DNA from: VRUE01 sp963816785
GTDB lineage: Bacteria > Actinomycetota > Thermoleophilia > Solirubrobacterales > 70-9
DNA: 64,000 nucleotides
Direction: 5' to 3'
NCBI GenBank assembly: GCA_963816785.1
Contig: CAWFLL010000004.1
Span: 186,001 to 250,000 of the forward strand
The notes under the pieces are model-generated. The model ran no database searches. It worked only from the letters and a program-made list of their open reading frames with translations, and was not told the DNA's origin. The translations under genes and the position numbers were made by a program. Positions 16,695-25,210 of this stretch are shown here, one piece after another; position 1 is the stretch's first letter, and each line of letters starts with the position of its first letter.

Positions 16695-17731
16695 CAGGCC
16701 ACCTCCGCCGGGGTCGGGGCGATCTTCACCGCGACGCGCAGGTGGGCCGACTTGGAGCGCGGGTTGGCGGCGACCTCCTCGGGACCGGGCGAGACCGCGC
16801 GGCGGGTCAGCAGCTCCGCTTCGGGCTCGCGGCCGCAGGCGCAGACGGGGAGCTCGGGCGGGCAGATGCAGCCGCGCGCGCGGTCGGCGAGGAACCGCTT
16901 GACGCGGCGGTCCTCGAGCGAGTGGAAGGAGATCGCGGCGAACCGGCCCCCGACGGCGAGCATGCGCCACGCGGTCGGCAACGCGTCGTCGAGCGAGTCG
17001 AGCTCGCCGTTGACCGCGATCCGCACCGCCTGGAAGGTCCGCTTGGCGGGGTGGCCACCGCCGAAGCGGGCCGAGGCGGGGATGCCGGCCTTGACCGCGG
17101 CGACGAGGTCGGCGGTGGTTTGCAGCGGCCGGCGGCGAACGACCTCGCGGGCGATCCCGCCCGCGTAGCGCTCCTCGCCGAAGCGCCGCAGCGCCTGGGC
17201 GATCCGCGACTCCGGCCACTCGTTGAGGAGGTCGGCGGCGCTGAACTGCTGGCGCGTGTCCATCCTCATGTCGAGCGGCGCGTCATAGGAATAGGAGAAG
17301 CCCCGCTCGCGCGCGTCGACCTGCATCGAGGACATTCCGAGGTCCATGTAGACCATCTCTGGTCGGATGCCTTCGCCGTTCAGGGTGCGAAGCCCTGCCG
17401 CGAAGTCGGTCCCGATAAACCTGCATTTGCAGGGGACCTCGGCGGCGAGGCGCTCGAAGCGCGCCTCCGCAGCGGGGTCGCGGTCGATCCCGATCAGCGT
17501 CCCCTCGAGCCCGAGCGCCGTGGCGATCCGCCGCGAGTGCCCGCCGCCGCCGAAGGTGCAGTCGACCGCGGTCTGCCCCGGCGAGGGGGCGAGGAGCGAG
17601 GTCAGCTCCTCGGCGAGGACGGGATCGTGCTCCACGGGCATCAGCTCAAGGGTTGCGCGAACGGCAGCGTCGCCGCCGGCACCCCGCTCGCGGGATTCGT
17701 ATCGCGGCCTTGGCTGCGCATGGGCCCGCAT
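16694..17731 (-). CDS. rsmH: 16S rRNA (cytosine(1402)-N(4))-methyltransferase
   Basis: SAM-dependent methyltransferase acting on C1402 of 16S rRNA. About 345 residues from 17731; a start at the internal methionine of LELMPVEHDPVL would match shorter family members. HDPVLAEEL, DCTFGGGGHSRRI, GIDRDP and FHSLEDRRVKRFL are the RsmH signatures. C-terminal ANPRSKSAHLRVA is conserved too. It is the second gene of the dcw operon, immediately after mraZ. Confidence 0.96.
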   Translation of the reverse strand: MRAHAQPRPRYESRERGAGGDAAVRATLELMPVEHDPVLAEELTSLLAPSPGQTAVDCTFGGGGHSRRIATALGLEGTLIGIDRDPAAEARFERLAAEVPCKCRFIGTDFAAGLRTLNGEGIRPEMVYMDLGMSSMQVDARERGFSYSYDAPLDMRMDTRQQFSAADLLNEWPESRIAQALRRFGEERYAGGIAREVVRRRPLQTTADLVAAVKAGIPASARFGGGHPAKRTFQAVRIAVNGELDSLDDALPTAWRMLAVGGRFAAISFHSLEDRRVKRFLADRARGCICPPELPVCACGREPEAELLTRRAVSPGPEEVAANPRSKSAHLRVAVKIAPTPAEVA

Positions 17732-17732
17732 C

Positions 17733-18170
17733 TCACTCCGCCGCCCCCGCCAGACCCTCGGCGATCTCCGCGGCGGAGGTGTCGAGCTCCTGCTCCTGCT
17801 TCGCCCAGGCCTCGGCGTTCCAGACCTCCAGGTACTCCCCGGCGCCGATCACGATGCAGGGGCCGGCCAGCTCCGCGTGCTCGATCAGCGGCCTCGGGAC
17901 CCGGATCCGCCCGGCCGAGTCGAGCTTCTCGTCGAACGAGCCGCCGTGGAAGCGGCGGCGCAGGCTGCGGGCGTCCTTGCCGAACGGGCTGTGCGGGGCG
18001 AGGAAGCGATCGGAGAGCTGCTCGAACTCGGTGGTCGGATACACCCAGACGCAGGGGTCGAAGCCCTTGGAGAGAACAATGCCGTCGGAAAGCGCCGCTC
18101 GGAACCGGGACGGAACCGTGAGGCGGTCCTTGGCGTCGAGGCTGTGCTCGTAAAGACCCCGAAAAGCCAT
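17733..18170 (-). CDS. mraZ: Transcriptional regulator MraZ
   Basis: AbrB-like double-SpoVT domain protein that binds DNA upstream of its own operon. 145 residues, the normal length. The N-terminal FRGLYEHSLDAKDRLTVPSRFR and the second-half DSAGRIRVPRPLIEHAEL are the two half-motifs (LDAKGR- and LDxxGRIxIP-type). It heads the division operon. A matching three-repeat operator is found about 100 bases upstream. Confidence 0.97.
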   Translation of the reverse strand: MAFRGLYEHSLDAKDRLTVPSRFRAALSDGIVLSKGFDPCVWVYPTTEFEQLSDRFLAPHSPFGKDARSLRRRFHGGSFDEKLDSAGRIRVPRPLIEHAELAGPCIVIGAGEYLEVWNAEAWAKQEQELDTSAAEIAEGLAGAAE

Positions 18171-18269
18171 TCCCCGTGGGTTCCTTTCTGCGACGGCCGG
18201 AAAGAGTCAGGGCCGGAGTGATGAGGTGGGAGGAGCCTCACCACCCCGGCCCTTGGGCTTCAACTCGGG

Positions 18270-18293
18270 GCCACAGTAACCCACTTCCCCCCA
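18270..18293 (-). promoter_or_regulatory. MraZ operator (three TGGG-type boxes, 10-bp period)
   Basis: On the minus strand three boxes, TGGG (18290-18293), TGGG (18280-18283) and TGGC (18270-18273), are spaced exactly 10 bases apart. E. coli MraZ is known to bind direct TGGGN repeats separated by 5 bases, which gives the same period. The site lies about 100 bases upstream of mraZ. Autoregulation of the dcw operon is inferred. Confidence 0.7.
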
Positions 18294-18361
18294 CTTTGCA
18301 ACACAGACCGGACGGAACGCCCCAGCTCGCAAGCTCCGTTGCATCGACTAGATTCGCTGCC

Positions 18362-18433
18362 ATGAGCGCGGAGCGAGCAAGCATGCATCTCTGGTTCTTT
18401 GCGCAGCGAGCGAAGCGCGATCCATTGCCATGA
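18362..18433 (+). repeat. SAERA/RAKRE linker repeat, plus-strand copy heading a gene
   Basis: The only plus-strand copy found. The 23-codon frame from ATG 18362 begins MSAERASMHLWFFAQRAKR and its TGA overlaps the ATG of the downstream membrane protein as ATGA. Here no upstream co-directional gene exists, so the mini-ORF would be the first frame of the transcript. A TAGATT hexamer ends about seven bases before the ATG, so a leaderless transcript is possible. Confidence 0.7.
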
Positions 18434-19297
18434 GCACCCCCCAGGTCCTCGACGTCCCACTCGCCGACGCCAACGACCTTCGGGGCGAGTACTTCGGCGA
18501 GCTGATTCGAAAGCCGCTGACCCTGGCCCTGGTCGCGGCCTTCTACGATCGCGGCGGGGGTCGCCGGCCTCCTGCTCTTCGGGCCTCTGATCGGCGCCGC
18601 CGCCTTCGTGGCGGCCCTCCTGGTCGCCCTCCTCGTCGTCTTCGGGATCGCCGACTCGCGATCCGAGGACGCCTTCTTCGAGAAATTCGCCGCCGAGCGC
18701 CGGATGGCCGCCGAAGCGCGCAGGCGCCACCTGCCCGCCTCCACCCCGCTGCTGGGCAAGGGCAGCGACCGCTACGCGGTGCGGGTGCTCGAAGGCCCGC
18801 TCGGCGACGGGGTCGAGGGGCTGCTCGCCCTCTTCACCTACGAGGAACAGAGCACCGACGGCCAGGGGAACCAGCGGACCAATACCTATCACTACACCGT
18901 GGGGATGACCGAGGTCCCCGAGTGCGTCTATCTCGCCCCCGAGCTCTACTGCCGGCGCAAGTTCGGCCTCCGTTCCCTCGAGGGCCTCGAGGACGCCTTC
19001 CGTTCCAAGAAGCGGGTCGAGCTGGAGAGCGAGGCCCTGGCCGAGCGCTACGAGATCTTCGCCAACCCCCAGCTCCAGGACTTCAACTGGCTGCGCCAGC
19101 TCTTCTCCCCCAGCTTCATCGTCTGGCTCGCCGACTCCGCCCCGGACAAGTTCGCCTTCGAGCTGGTCGGCGGCCACCTCTGCTGCTACGTCAACGGCCA
19201 CCGCAAGAGCGCCGCCGAGCTGGACGGGATGCGGAACGCCACCGCCACGGTCGCCACCCGGCTGCGCGAGGAGTCGCTCGAGGAACAGCAGGCCTAG
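18430..19297 (+). CDS. Membrane protein of unknown function (frameshifted)
   Basis: Not recognised. The N-terminal frame starts at ATG 18430 (VPLADANDLRGEYFGELI). Near 18550 the sensible sequence moves to another frame, which carries a strongly hydrophobic stretch (GLLLFGPLIGAAAFVAALLV) followed by a soluble region of about 220 residues. This includes LPASTPLLGKGSDRYAVRVL, NTYHYTVGMTEVPE and LYCRRKFGLRS, and ends LREESLEEQQA. Overall this looks like a short cytoplasmic N-terminus, membrane hairpin and cytoplasmic domain. A one-base indel is the likely reason for the split. It is divergent from mraZ and coupled to the linker mini-ORF. Confidence 0.65.
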
Positions 19298-19305
19298 GTT
19301 CGATT

Positions 19306-19350
19306 CGAGACTGCATTTGTGTTCCCCATGCACGTACAAATGCAGTCTCG
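19306..19350. terminator. Hairpin between convergent genes
   Basis: A perfect 15-bp inverted repeat (19306-19320 and 19336-19350, arm CGAGACTGCATTTGT) with a 15-base loop lies between the plus-strand membrane protein and the minus-strand tadC. Its position suits a bidirectional terminator. It lacks a clear U-tract. Confidence 0.65.
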
Positions 19351-19368
19351 GTGCGATCGGGCGGGTGC

Positions 19369-20190
19369 CTAGAAACCCCCGAGGAGGACGTCGGCGTTGG
19401 CGATCAGGGCGGCGGCGATCATCAGCAGGACCGAGGGGACTAGGACGAGGGCGACGACGAGCTGGATCTTCGGGGCGGCGCGCGCCGCACTCTCCTCGAC
19501 GTCGCGTCGTTGATCACGCCGCAGCGACGTCGCCTGCCTGCTGAGCTGATCGGCGAGCGGCGCCCCGAGGCTTCGGGACCGTTCGATCGATGCGCAGAGG
19601 GTCGCCATCTCTCCGCCGGGGACCCGCTCGCGGAGGCCGCTCAGGGCGGTGGGGAAGGGCTCGCCGCAGCCGAGCTCGCTGACGACGATTCGGAGCTCGT
19701 CCGCAAGCGGGCCGCCGCCGGAGCGGGCGATCTCGGCGAAGCCGACCGCCGGGCTACGACCGGAGCTGGAGCCGACCGCGAGCAGATCGAGCGCGTCGGG
19801 CAGAGCTCCGAGCAGGCGGCGGCGGCGGCGACGCGCTTCGCGCTCCAGCAGGGCGTCGGGGACGAGAAAGCCGGCGGCGGGTAGGCCAACTGCGACCAGG
19901 ACCGAGAGGCGGCCTGGGGCGGCGGGCGCTGCGAGCCATCCTGCGACCACCCCGGCCGCCGCGGCGCCGAGCTTCGCGAGCATCACCGCCGCCAACGGCA
20001 CCCTCGAGCCCAGGCCCGCACGCGAGAGCCGCGAGGGGATGCCGAGCTCGAGCGCGACCTCGGTGAGCCGGTTGCGCGTCGCCGGGTCGAGCAGCGTGTC
20101 GAGCCCTCCCGCCCGTGAAGCCAAGAGCTCCCGCCCCGCGGCGAAGAGGAGGAGCACGGCCCCGGCCGCGAGCAGGATCGCGAGGGTCAT
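19369..20190 (-). CDS. tadC: Type II secretion system F family protein TadC
   Basis: Inner-membrane platform protein of a Tad/Flp-type pilus or secretion machine, 273 residues. It has N-terminal and C-terminal membrane segments and a T2SSF core: ALPDALDLLAVGSSSGRSP, FAEIARSGGGPLADELRIV and ERSRSLGAPLADQLSRQA. It is last in the run tadA-tadB-tadC, five bases after tadB. The TadC label follows position and size; TadB and TadC are homologous. Confidence 0.87.
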   Translation of the reverse strand: MTLAILLAAGAVLLLFAAGRELLASRAGGLDTLLDPATRNRLTEVALELGIPSRLSRAGLGSRVPLAAVMLAKLGAAAAGVVAGWLAAPAAPGRLSVLVAVGLPAAGFLVPDALLEREARRRRRRLLGALPDALDLLAVGSSSGRSPAVGFAEIARSGGGPLADELRIVVSELGCGEPFPTALSGLRERVPGGEMATLCASIERSRSLGAPLADQLSRQATSLRRDQRRDVEESAARAAPKIQLVVALVLVPSVLLMIAAALIANADVLLGGF

Positions 20191-20194
20191 CGCC

Positions 20195-21049
20195 TCACCG
20201 GCGGACCTGGGCGAGGTGGCGGATCGCGACGAAGCCGATCAGCTGCAGGGCCGCGGCCAGGATCAGGAACACGGCGGCGACCGGCTCACCGAGGAGCCTG
20301 GCGATGAACCCCGGCGCGAGCAGCTCGGCGAAGAGCGCCGCCCCGGTCGGCATCGCGACGACGAGCAGACCGGTGAAGCGGGCCTGCGCGGTGGCGGTCC
20401 TCGCATCCTCGGCCGCCCTGTCGCGCTCCGCGGCCCCCGTCGCGAATCGACGCAGCAACCCCGCCAGGTCGCCGCCCGCGAGGCGCTGGCTGAGGACCGC
20501 CGCAGCAAAGGCGTCGACGCGGGCCGAGCGCATCCGCTGCCGCCAGGCCCCGATCGCCTCCCCGGTCGGGGCCCCGAGTTCGAGCTCGGCCCGCAGCCGC
20601 GCGAGCTCGACGGCCGCCGGACCGTCGAGCGAGGCATCTGCGGCGCATAGAGATGCCCGCAACGAGCGTCCCGCAGTCAGGGAGTCGGCGACCGCGATGC
20701 CGATGTCCGGCAGCGCACGCTCGACCGCCGCCCTGTAGCGGGCTCTCCGCCTGGTCACGGCGAGGGTCACGAGCGCGGGACCGGCGACGGCGAGCGGCAG
20801 GGCGACCGCCGTGCCGGCGACGAACCAGCCGCCGAGCAGCGCGGCAAGGGCTCCGAGCAGGGCGAGACGTCGGCGCTCCAGAGAGCTCGGCGCATAGCCT
20901 TCATGGCCGGCCAGTCGCAGGGGCTCCAGGGCCTGACGGATCCAGCCTGCGAGCGCCGGGCTCGCGCGGGCCATTTCGCGCCCCGCCAGAGCGACCAACC
21001 CGCCGGCGGCGGCGCCGGCGAGCATGAGGAGAGGGCCAGGATCGCTCAC
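20195..21049 (-). CDS. tadB: Type II secretion system F family protein TadB
   Basis: Second platform protein, 284 residues. Membrane segments near 8-20, 65-100 and 230-275 flank a T2SSF domain (RALPDIGIAVADSLTAGRSLR, LSQRLAGGDLAGLLRRFA). It interacts with the TadA ATPase in known systems. The GTG start overlaps the tadA stop (GTGA). Confidence 0.87.
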   Translation of the reverse strand: MSDPGPLLMLAGAAAGGLVALAGREMARASPALAGWIRQALEPLRLAGHEGYAPSSLERRRLALLGALAALLGGWFVAGTAVALPLAVAGPALVTLAVTRRRARYRAAVERALPDIGIAVADSLTAGRSLRASLCAADASLDGPAAVELARLRAELELGAPTGEAIGAWRQRMRSARVDAFAAAVLSQRLAGGDLAGLLRRFATGAAERDRAAEDARTATAQARFTGLLVVAMPTGAALFAELLAPGFIARLLGEPVAAVFLILAAALQLIGFVAIRHLAQVRR

Positions 21050-22137
21050 CGTACTTCGGCGATCTCCGTCACCCGCCGGGCCCCGTCCGCGCCGCGCTGG
21101 AGGTGGACGACCAGGTCGATTCCGCGGCGCGCCTGGTCGGAGATCGCGTCGTGGGGAAGGCCGACGCCGGCCATCAGGGCCAGCGTCTCGATGCGGCGCA
21201 CCGCGTCCTCCGGTGAGTTGGCGTGGACGGTCGAGAGGGCGCCATCGTGGCCCGTGTTCAGCGCGGTGAGCAGGTCGAGCGCCTCCGATCCGCGCACCTC
21301 GCCGATCACGATCCGGTCGGGTCGCATCCGCAGGGCGTTGCGGAGCAGGTCGCGGATCGTCACCTCGCCCCTGCCCTCCACACCCGCAGGGCGGCTCTCG
21401 AGGCGCACGACATGCGGTTGCTGGAGCCGGAGCTCAGCCGCATCCTCGATCGTGACCACCCGCTCGCCGGCCCCGACGAAGCTCGAGAGCGCGTTGAGGA
21501 GGGTCGTCTTCCCCGACCCCGTTCCTCCGCTGACGAGGACGCTGCGACGCTCCGCGACGGCTGTCGCGAGCGACTCGAGCTGCGATTCGGTCAGCGTCCC
21601 GGAGGCGACGAGCTCGCGCGGGCCCGGTCGCCGCACGCCGAAGCGTCGGATCGAGAGCACCGGGCCGTCGACCGCCAGCGGCGGGATCACGACGTTGACG
21701 CGGGAGCCGTCGGCGAGGCGGGCATCGACCATCGGGCTGAGCTCGTCAACCCGCCGTCCGAGCGGCGCAAGGATCCGCTCGATCGCGTTGCGCAGCTCCT
21801 CCTCGTCGGCGAAGCACGCCTCGGCAGGCTCGATCCGCCCGCGGCGCTCGACGAACACGGTCTCGGCGCCGTTCACCATCACCTCCTCGACGGCTGGGTC
21901 GGCGAGAAGATCCTCGAGCGGGCCGAGCCCGACGGTGTCCCTGAGAATCCCCGCGACGACCGCGTCGCGGTCGGCGGCACCGAGCAACGCAGCCTCCTCG
22001 TCGACCAGGGACCGCACCTCTCCCTCGAGCTCCTCCGACGGGTCGGCGCCGCGGGCAGCCGCCGCGCGTCGCTGCTCGATCAGGCGGGCGCGCAGCGCAG
22101 CTGCGAGCAGCTCACGTTGTCGCGCCCTCGATCTCAC
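21046..22137 (-). CDS. tadA: Tad/CpaF-type secretion ATPase
   Basis: Hexameric ATPase powering Flp pilus assembly or secretion. 363 residues from GTG 22137, which overlaps the cpaB-like stop (GTGA). Walker A is SGGTGSGKTTLLNAL. The Asp box (TIEDAAELRLQQPHVVRLE), Walker B region (RPDRIVIGEVRGSEALDLL) and His box (NTGHDGALSTVHANS) follow in the right order. N-terminal VGLGPLEDLLADPAVEEVMV is the classic CpaF opening. Upstream sequence that stays open in this frame is not part of the gene. Confidence 0.95.
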   Translation of the reverse strand: MRSRARQRELLAAALRARLIEQRRAAAARGADPSEELEGEVRSLVDEEAALLGAADRDAVVAGILRDTVGLGPLEDLLADPAVEEVMVNGAETVFVERRGRIEPAEACFADEEELRNAIERILAPLGRRVDELSPMVDARLADGSRVNVVIPPLAVDGPVLSIRRFGVRRPGPRELVASGTLTESQLESLATAVAERRSVLVSGGTGSGKTTLLNALSSFVGAGERVVTIEDAAELRLQQPHVVRLESRPAGVEGRGEVTIRDLLRNALRMRPDRIVIGEVRGSEALDLLTALNTGHDGALSTVHANSPEDAVRRIETLALMAGVGLPHDAISDQARRGIDLVVHLQRGADGARRVTEIAEVR

Positions 22138-22796
22138 CGCGCGCCCGCCGGCAGCAGGGTCAGCCTTCGCGCGAAGCTCTCCGCGGCGATCAGCCGCAGC
22201 GCCTGAGGCCTGGTCAGGCCGAGCGTCGCAACGGCGGTGGCTCCCGGTTCCGCTCCTTCGGGTCCCGGCCTCAATGCGAGCAGCGGCACCCTCCTCGCGG
22301 CGACATACGTGCGGCCGGGGCCGGCGTCCGCGGGTTCGCTGGTGACGATCACGTCCATCTTCGCGCCGGTGGGTGTTGCGCCACCGACGAGCAGGGCATC
22401 GGAGCCGCTGACCGCGATCTCCACCGGGCCACGGCCGCCGCCGAGCCGCCTGCGGGCCGGACCGCCCTCCCTCGGCGCCCGCAGCTGCGCGGCCTGCAGG
22501 TAGGAGCCGGCCGGCAGCCGAGCCGCGGTGAGAAGCCCGATCGCCTCGGTGGGCGACGTCAGCGCCCCCGGCGGCACGAATCGCTGCGGCACTCGCCGCA
22601 CCGTCAATGCCCCGCTGACCTCCTTGGCCCCGAGCCGTGTCCCAGGCGGAAGCGTCGAGCCGACGACGACAACCGGGCGCCACGGCCCGTAACCGCGCGC
22701 GATGCTCGAGCCGTACCCCTCGGCGATCGCGGCAGCCGCGCCGGCCGCGGCGATCGCCAGCAGCAGGAAGGCCAGGGCGCGTCCTCGTCGGCTCAT
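22134..22796 (-). CDS. cpaB: CpaB/RcpC-like pilus assembly protein (SAF domain)
   Basis: 220 residues. One N-terminal membrane segment (about 8-27) is followed by a SAF-like domain (VVVVGSTLPPGTRLGAKEV, then LTAARLPAGSYLQAAQL) and a C-terminal region with DVIVTSEPADAGPGRTYV. CpaB proteins sit in the periplasmic or extracellular part of Tad systems. ATG 22796 overlaps the histidine-kinase stop (ATGA). Position next to tadA supports the call. Confidence 0.8.
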   Translation of the reverse strand: MSRRGRALAFLLLAIAAAGAAAAIAEGYGSSIARGYGPWRPVVVVGSTLPPGTRLGAKEVSGALTVRRVPQRFVPPGALTSPTEAIGLLTAARLPAGSYLQAAQLRAPREGGPARRRLGGGRGPVEIAVSGSDALLVGGATPTGAKMDVIVTSEPADAGPGRTYVAARRVPLLALRPGPEGAEPGATAVATLGLTRPQALRLIAAESFARRLTLLPAGAR

Positions 22797-23431
22797 GGAT
22801 CCTTCGAGGCCAGGGGCAGCTCGAGGGTCGCGACCGAGCCCCGCTCCGAGCATCGCAGCTCGAATCGGCCGCGGTGGACCGCGGCGACCCGTCGGACCAC
22901 GGCCAGGCCGTGCCCCCGCCGCCTCCTCCCGGTTAGGCGCGCCAGAACCTCAGCCGGTGCTCCACGCCGCGATGCCGGGCGCTGCGCGCGCCCCGAGTCC
23001 GCGACCGTGATCCGGAGTCGCCTTCCATGCGGGCGCGCCCCGACCACGACCGAGGGCCCGCCGTGCTCGATCGCGTTGACGATCAGGTTGTCGAGCGCCT
23101 GCGAGAGGCCCAGCGGGTCACCCTCGATGACCGAGGGGCCGGCATCCCAGCGCAGGCTCAGCGCGCCGCCACCGAGGCTGGCGCGCGCCCGCCAGCGCCC
23201 GATCGCGGATTCGAGCAGCGGGCGCACCGGGACCGGCTGCGGGAGTCGCTGCGAGCCGCGACCGTTGATCTCGTTGTCGAGTCGATCGAGGGCCGCCGTT
23301 ACCAGGAGCAGCGAGCTCTCGACGCCACCCGCCGTAGCCCTCCCCGGGCCGATGGCGAGAGCGAGCGCCTGGAGGGGGCGGCGTAGCTCGTGGAGCGCCT
23401 CGTTGAGAGCTGCGCGACGCCGTCCGGTCAT
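22793..23431 (-). CDS. Small soluble sensor histidine kinase
   Basis: 212 residues, with no membrane segment and no sensor domain. The phosphoacceptor region is ALHELRRPLQALALAIG with His near 19. The N box is LDNLIVNAIEHGG, the G1-type region ITVADSG, and the G2-type box RRGHGLAVVRRVAAVHRG. It starts at ATG 23431 overlapping the response-regulator stop, and ends overlapping cpaB. The context implies it controls the Tad operon; its signal must come from a partner or the cytoplasm. Confidence 0.85.
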   Translation of the reverse strand: MTGRRRAALNEALHELRRPLQALALAIGPGRATAGGVESSLLLVTAALDRLDNEINGRGSQRLPQPVPVRPLLESAIGRWRARASLGGGALSLRWDAGPSVIEGDPLGLSQALDNLIVNAIEHGGPSVVVGARPHGRRLRITVADSGRAQRPASRRGAPAEVLARLTGRRRRGHGLAVVRRVAAVHRGRFELRCSERGSVATLELPLASKDP

Positions 23432-24141
23432 CCATCCACGAGCCGGTATCCGACGCCCCAGCAGTTGACTATGTAGCGGCCGTGCTCCGGGTCGAGCTTG
23501 CGCCGCAGCCGACTTGCGTGGGAGTCCAGGGTGCGGGTGCGAGCGGGGGTGCGATATCCCCACACCTCGCCGAGCAGGTCGGCCTTGGTGAAAACCCGAT
23601 GGGGATCCGCGGCGAGCACACGCAGCAGGCTGAACTCCTTGTTCGACAGCGGCACCTCACGCTCGCCGACCCAGGCTTTCCGGCGCGCCGGGTCGACGAC
23701 AATCTCACCGACCCGGCGCGGCCCGTCGCGCCGATCGGATTGGCGCCGCAGCACCGCTGCGATCCGGGCGCGCAGCTCCGGATAGTGGAACGGCTTGACC
23801 ACATAGTCGTCGGCGCCGACCTCGAACCCGCGCACGCGATCGGCATCCGCCCCCCTTCCGGTAAGGACGATCACCGGGAGGAGCGGGTCGAAGCGGGAGA
23901 CGACGCCGTCTGCCTCCCGGATCTCCCGCAGGACGTCGAGGCCGGACGCGTCCGGCAGCGCCAGGTCGAGCAGCAGTAGATCGGGCTGTTTGTAGCGGCA
24001 GAGCCGCAGAGCGTCGGAGGCGCTCGGCGCGGGCATCGCGCCGAACCGGTCGGCGATCAGGTGGTCGCAGAGCAGCTCGAGCGTCGGCTGGTCGTCCTCG
24101 CAAACGACCACGGTGGCGATCACTTCTCTCTCCGGCAGCAT
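23428..24141 (-). CDS. OmpR-family response regulator
   Basis: 237 residues. Receiver domain with acidic pair CEDD near the N-terminus, phosphoacceptor Asp in LLLLDLALPDASG, switch Thr in VIVLTGRGAD and Lys in DDYVVKPFHYPELRARI. The C-terminal winged helix carries VPLSNKEFSLLRVLAADP, VWGYRTPARTRTLDSHASRL and WGVGYRLVDG. First gene of the operon with the histidine kinase, cpaB and tadABC, so it probably autoregulates this unit. Confidence 0.94.
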   Translation of the reverse strand: MLPEREVIATVVVCEDDQPTLELLCDHLIADRFGAMPAPSASDALRLCRYKQPDLLLLDLALPDASGLDVLREIREADGVVSRFDPLLPVIVLTGRGADADRVRGFEVGADDYVVKPFHYPELRARIAAVLRRQSDRRDGPRRVGEIVVDPARRKAWVGEREVPLSNKEFSLLRVLAADPHRVFTKADLLGEVWGYRTPARTRTLDSHASRLRRKLDPEHGRYIVNCWGVGYRLVDG

Positions 24142-24189
24142 GCGCGGGGTAAAGGTGGCGGCGTCGCAGAATCTCCCCCTTTGGCGGCC

Positions 24190-24516
24190 TCAGGCGGGCG
24201 GCGCCGAACGAGCCGGCAGCTCCACCACCGCGACCGACCGCCGGTCCGACACCAGCCGGTTCGGGGGGACGCCGCGATGGATCGAGGTCGGCGCACCCCG
24301 TGCGTCGAGGAAGACGAGGTCGAGCGCAAACCGCATCCCGAAGGTGTGGACGCTGGAGCAACGCGGTATCAACAGGCCGTCACCGGCCCGCTCGGCGCAG
24401 AGGAGGGCGAGGCCGAGCAGCCGGGAACGGAAGCCCCGCGCCACCGCGACCTCGCGGTCGAGCACCCGGGTCCGGCCCAGCCGGCGCAGCCTTGGTGCGA
24501 GCTTGGACTCGGGCAT
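24190..24516 (-). CDS. DUF192 family protein
   Basis: 108 residues. Matches DUF192 by ARGFRSRLLGLALL, LLIPRCSSVHTFGMRFALD and LVFLDARGAP. The function of the family is unknown; small DUF192 proteins are often found near Tad or type II secretion genes. Here it lies 48 bases upstream of the response regulator on the same strand and may be part of that operon. Confidence 0.85.
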   Translation of the reverse strand: MPESKLAPRLRRLGRTRVLDREVAVARGFRSRLLGLALLCAERAGDGLLIPRCSSVHTFGMRFALDLVFLDARGAPTSIHRGVPPNRLVSDRRSVAVVELPARSAPPA

Positions 24517-24549
24517 GCGCCGACAAGCGCGCGCGGACGAGAACTCTCC

Positions 24550-25137
24550 CTATCGCTTCTGCCTCTTCTTCGCCGGCGTGTAACGGATCTTCACCTGCCA
24601 GCACTCGATCGTCCCCACTCCCCCCTCGGTGATGTCGAGGACGTCGAGATACCACCTGCCGCGGAGCTGGGTCCCGTTCATGACCGAAAGCGGCGTCACG
24701 GGCGCAAAGGACCCCAGGAACGGCGGTGCGCCCTGCAGGATCGGCGTCGGGGCCTGATCGTCGAACACCGTGAAGCTCGCCCCGTCGCATCCATACCCCC
24801 CCGCGCCGAGGTCCGCGCCCACGGGGTCGAGCAGGGTCCCGTGTTCCTTCAGTTTGGCCAGCCGCAGGACGCCTCCCGACGGGGCGTGGCTGGCGCCGAG
24901 TTCGAGCTGCTCGGCGTTGGGGTGGGTGACCCGCACCCGGTAGCTGACGTCCCTGACCCTCCCCTTCGCCTCGACCTTGAAGCTGGGGGCGATCTCGACG
25001 CCCGCGATGCCGACGGTGTCCGGGATTGGCCGGTTGATCGGGCCGCTCGAGAAGACCCTGGTCTTCGCCTCCACGGTCGAGGCTCCGGCGGCCACGGAAA
25101 GCACGACGGCAACGGCAACGAGGCGAATCCCGGTCAC
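24550..25137 (-). CDS. Secreted protein with a proprotein-convertase P-like domain
   Basis: About 195 residues from GTG 25137. N-terminal signal peptide (LVAVAVVLSVAAGASTVEA). The mature part resembles a P/Homo B beta-sandwich: IPDTVGIAGVEI, YRVRVTHPNAEQLELGASH, then GRWYLDVLDITEGGVGTIEC and WQVKI. P domains normally follow subtilisin-like proteases; here it is alone. Expected outside the membrane. The role is unknown. Confidence 0.75.
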   Translation of the reverse strand: MTGIRLVAVAVVLSVAAGASTVEAKTRVFSSGPINRPIPDTVGIAGVEIAPSFKVEAKGRVRDVSYRVRVTHPNAEQLELGASHAPSGGVLRLAKLKEHGTLLDPVGADLGAGGYGCDGASFTVFDDQAPTPILQGAPPFLGSFAPVTPLSVMNGTQLRGRWYLDVLDITEGGVGTIECWQVKIRYTPAKKRQKR

Positions 25138-25210
25138 GACACGCCGAGGGTACGCCGCTGCCGGACGGCATTCAATTGGCGCCGGCCTCCGTGGACTAGC
25201 CTCTGAGCCG

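Noticed and set aside
22138..22683. Extended N-terminus of TadA upstream of 22137
   Set aside because: The frame is open but reads as low-complexity Arg/Gly sequence antisense-like to cpaB; the GTG at 22137 with GTGA overlap gives the normal CpaF length.
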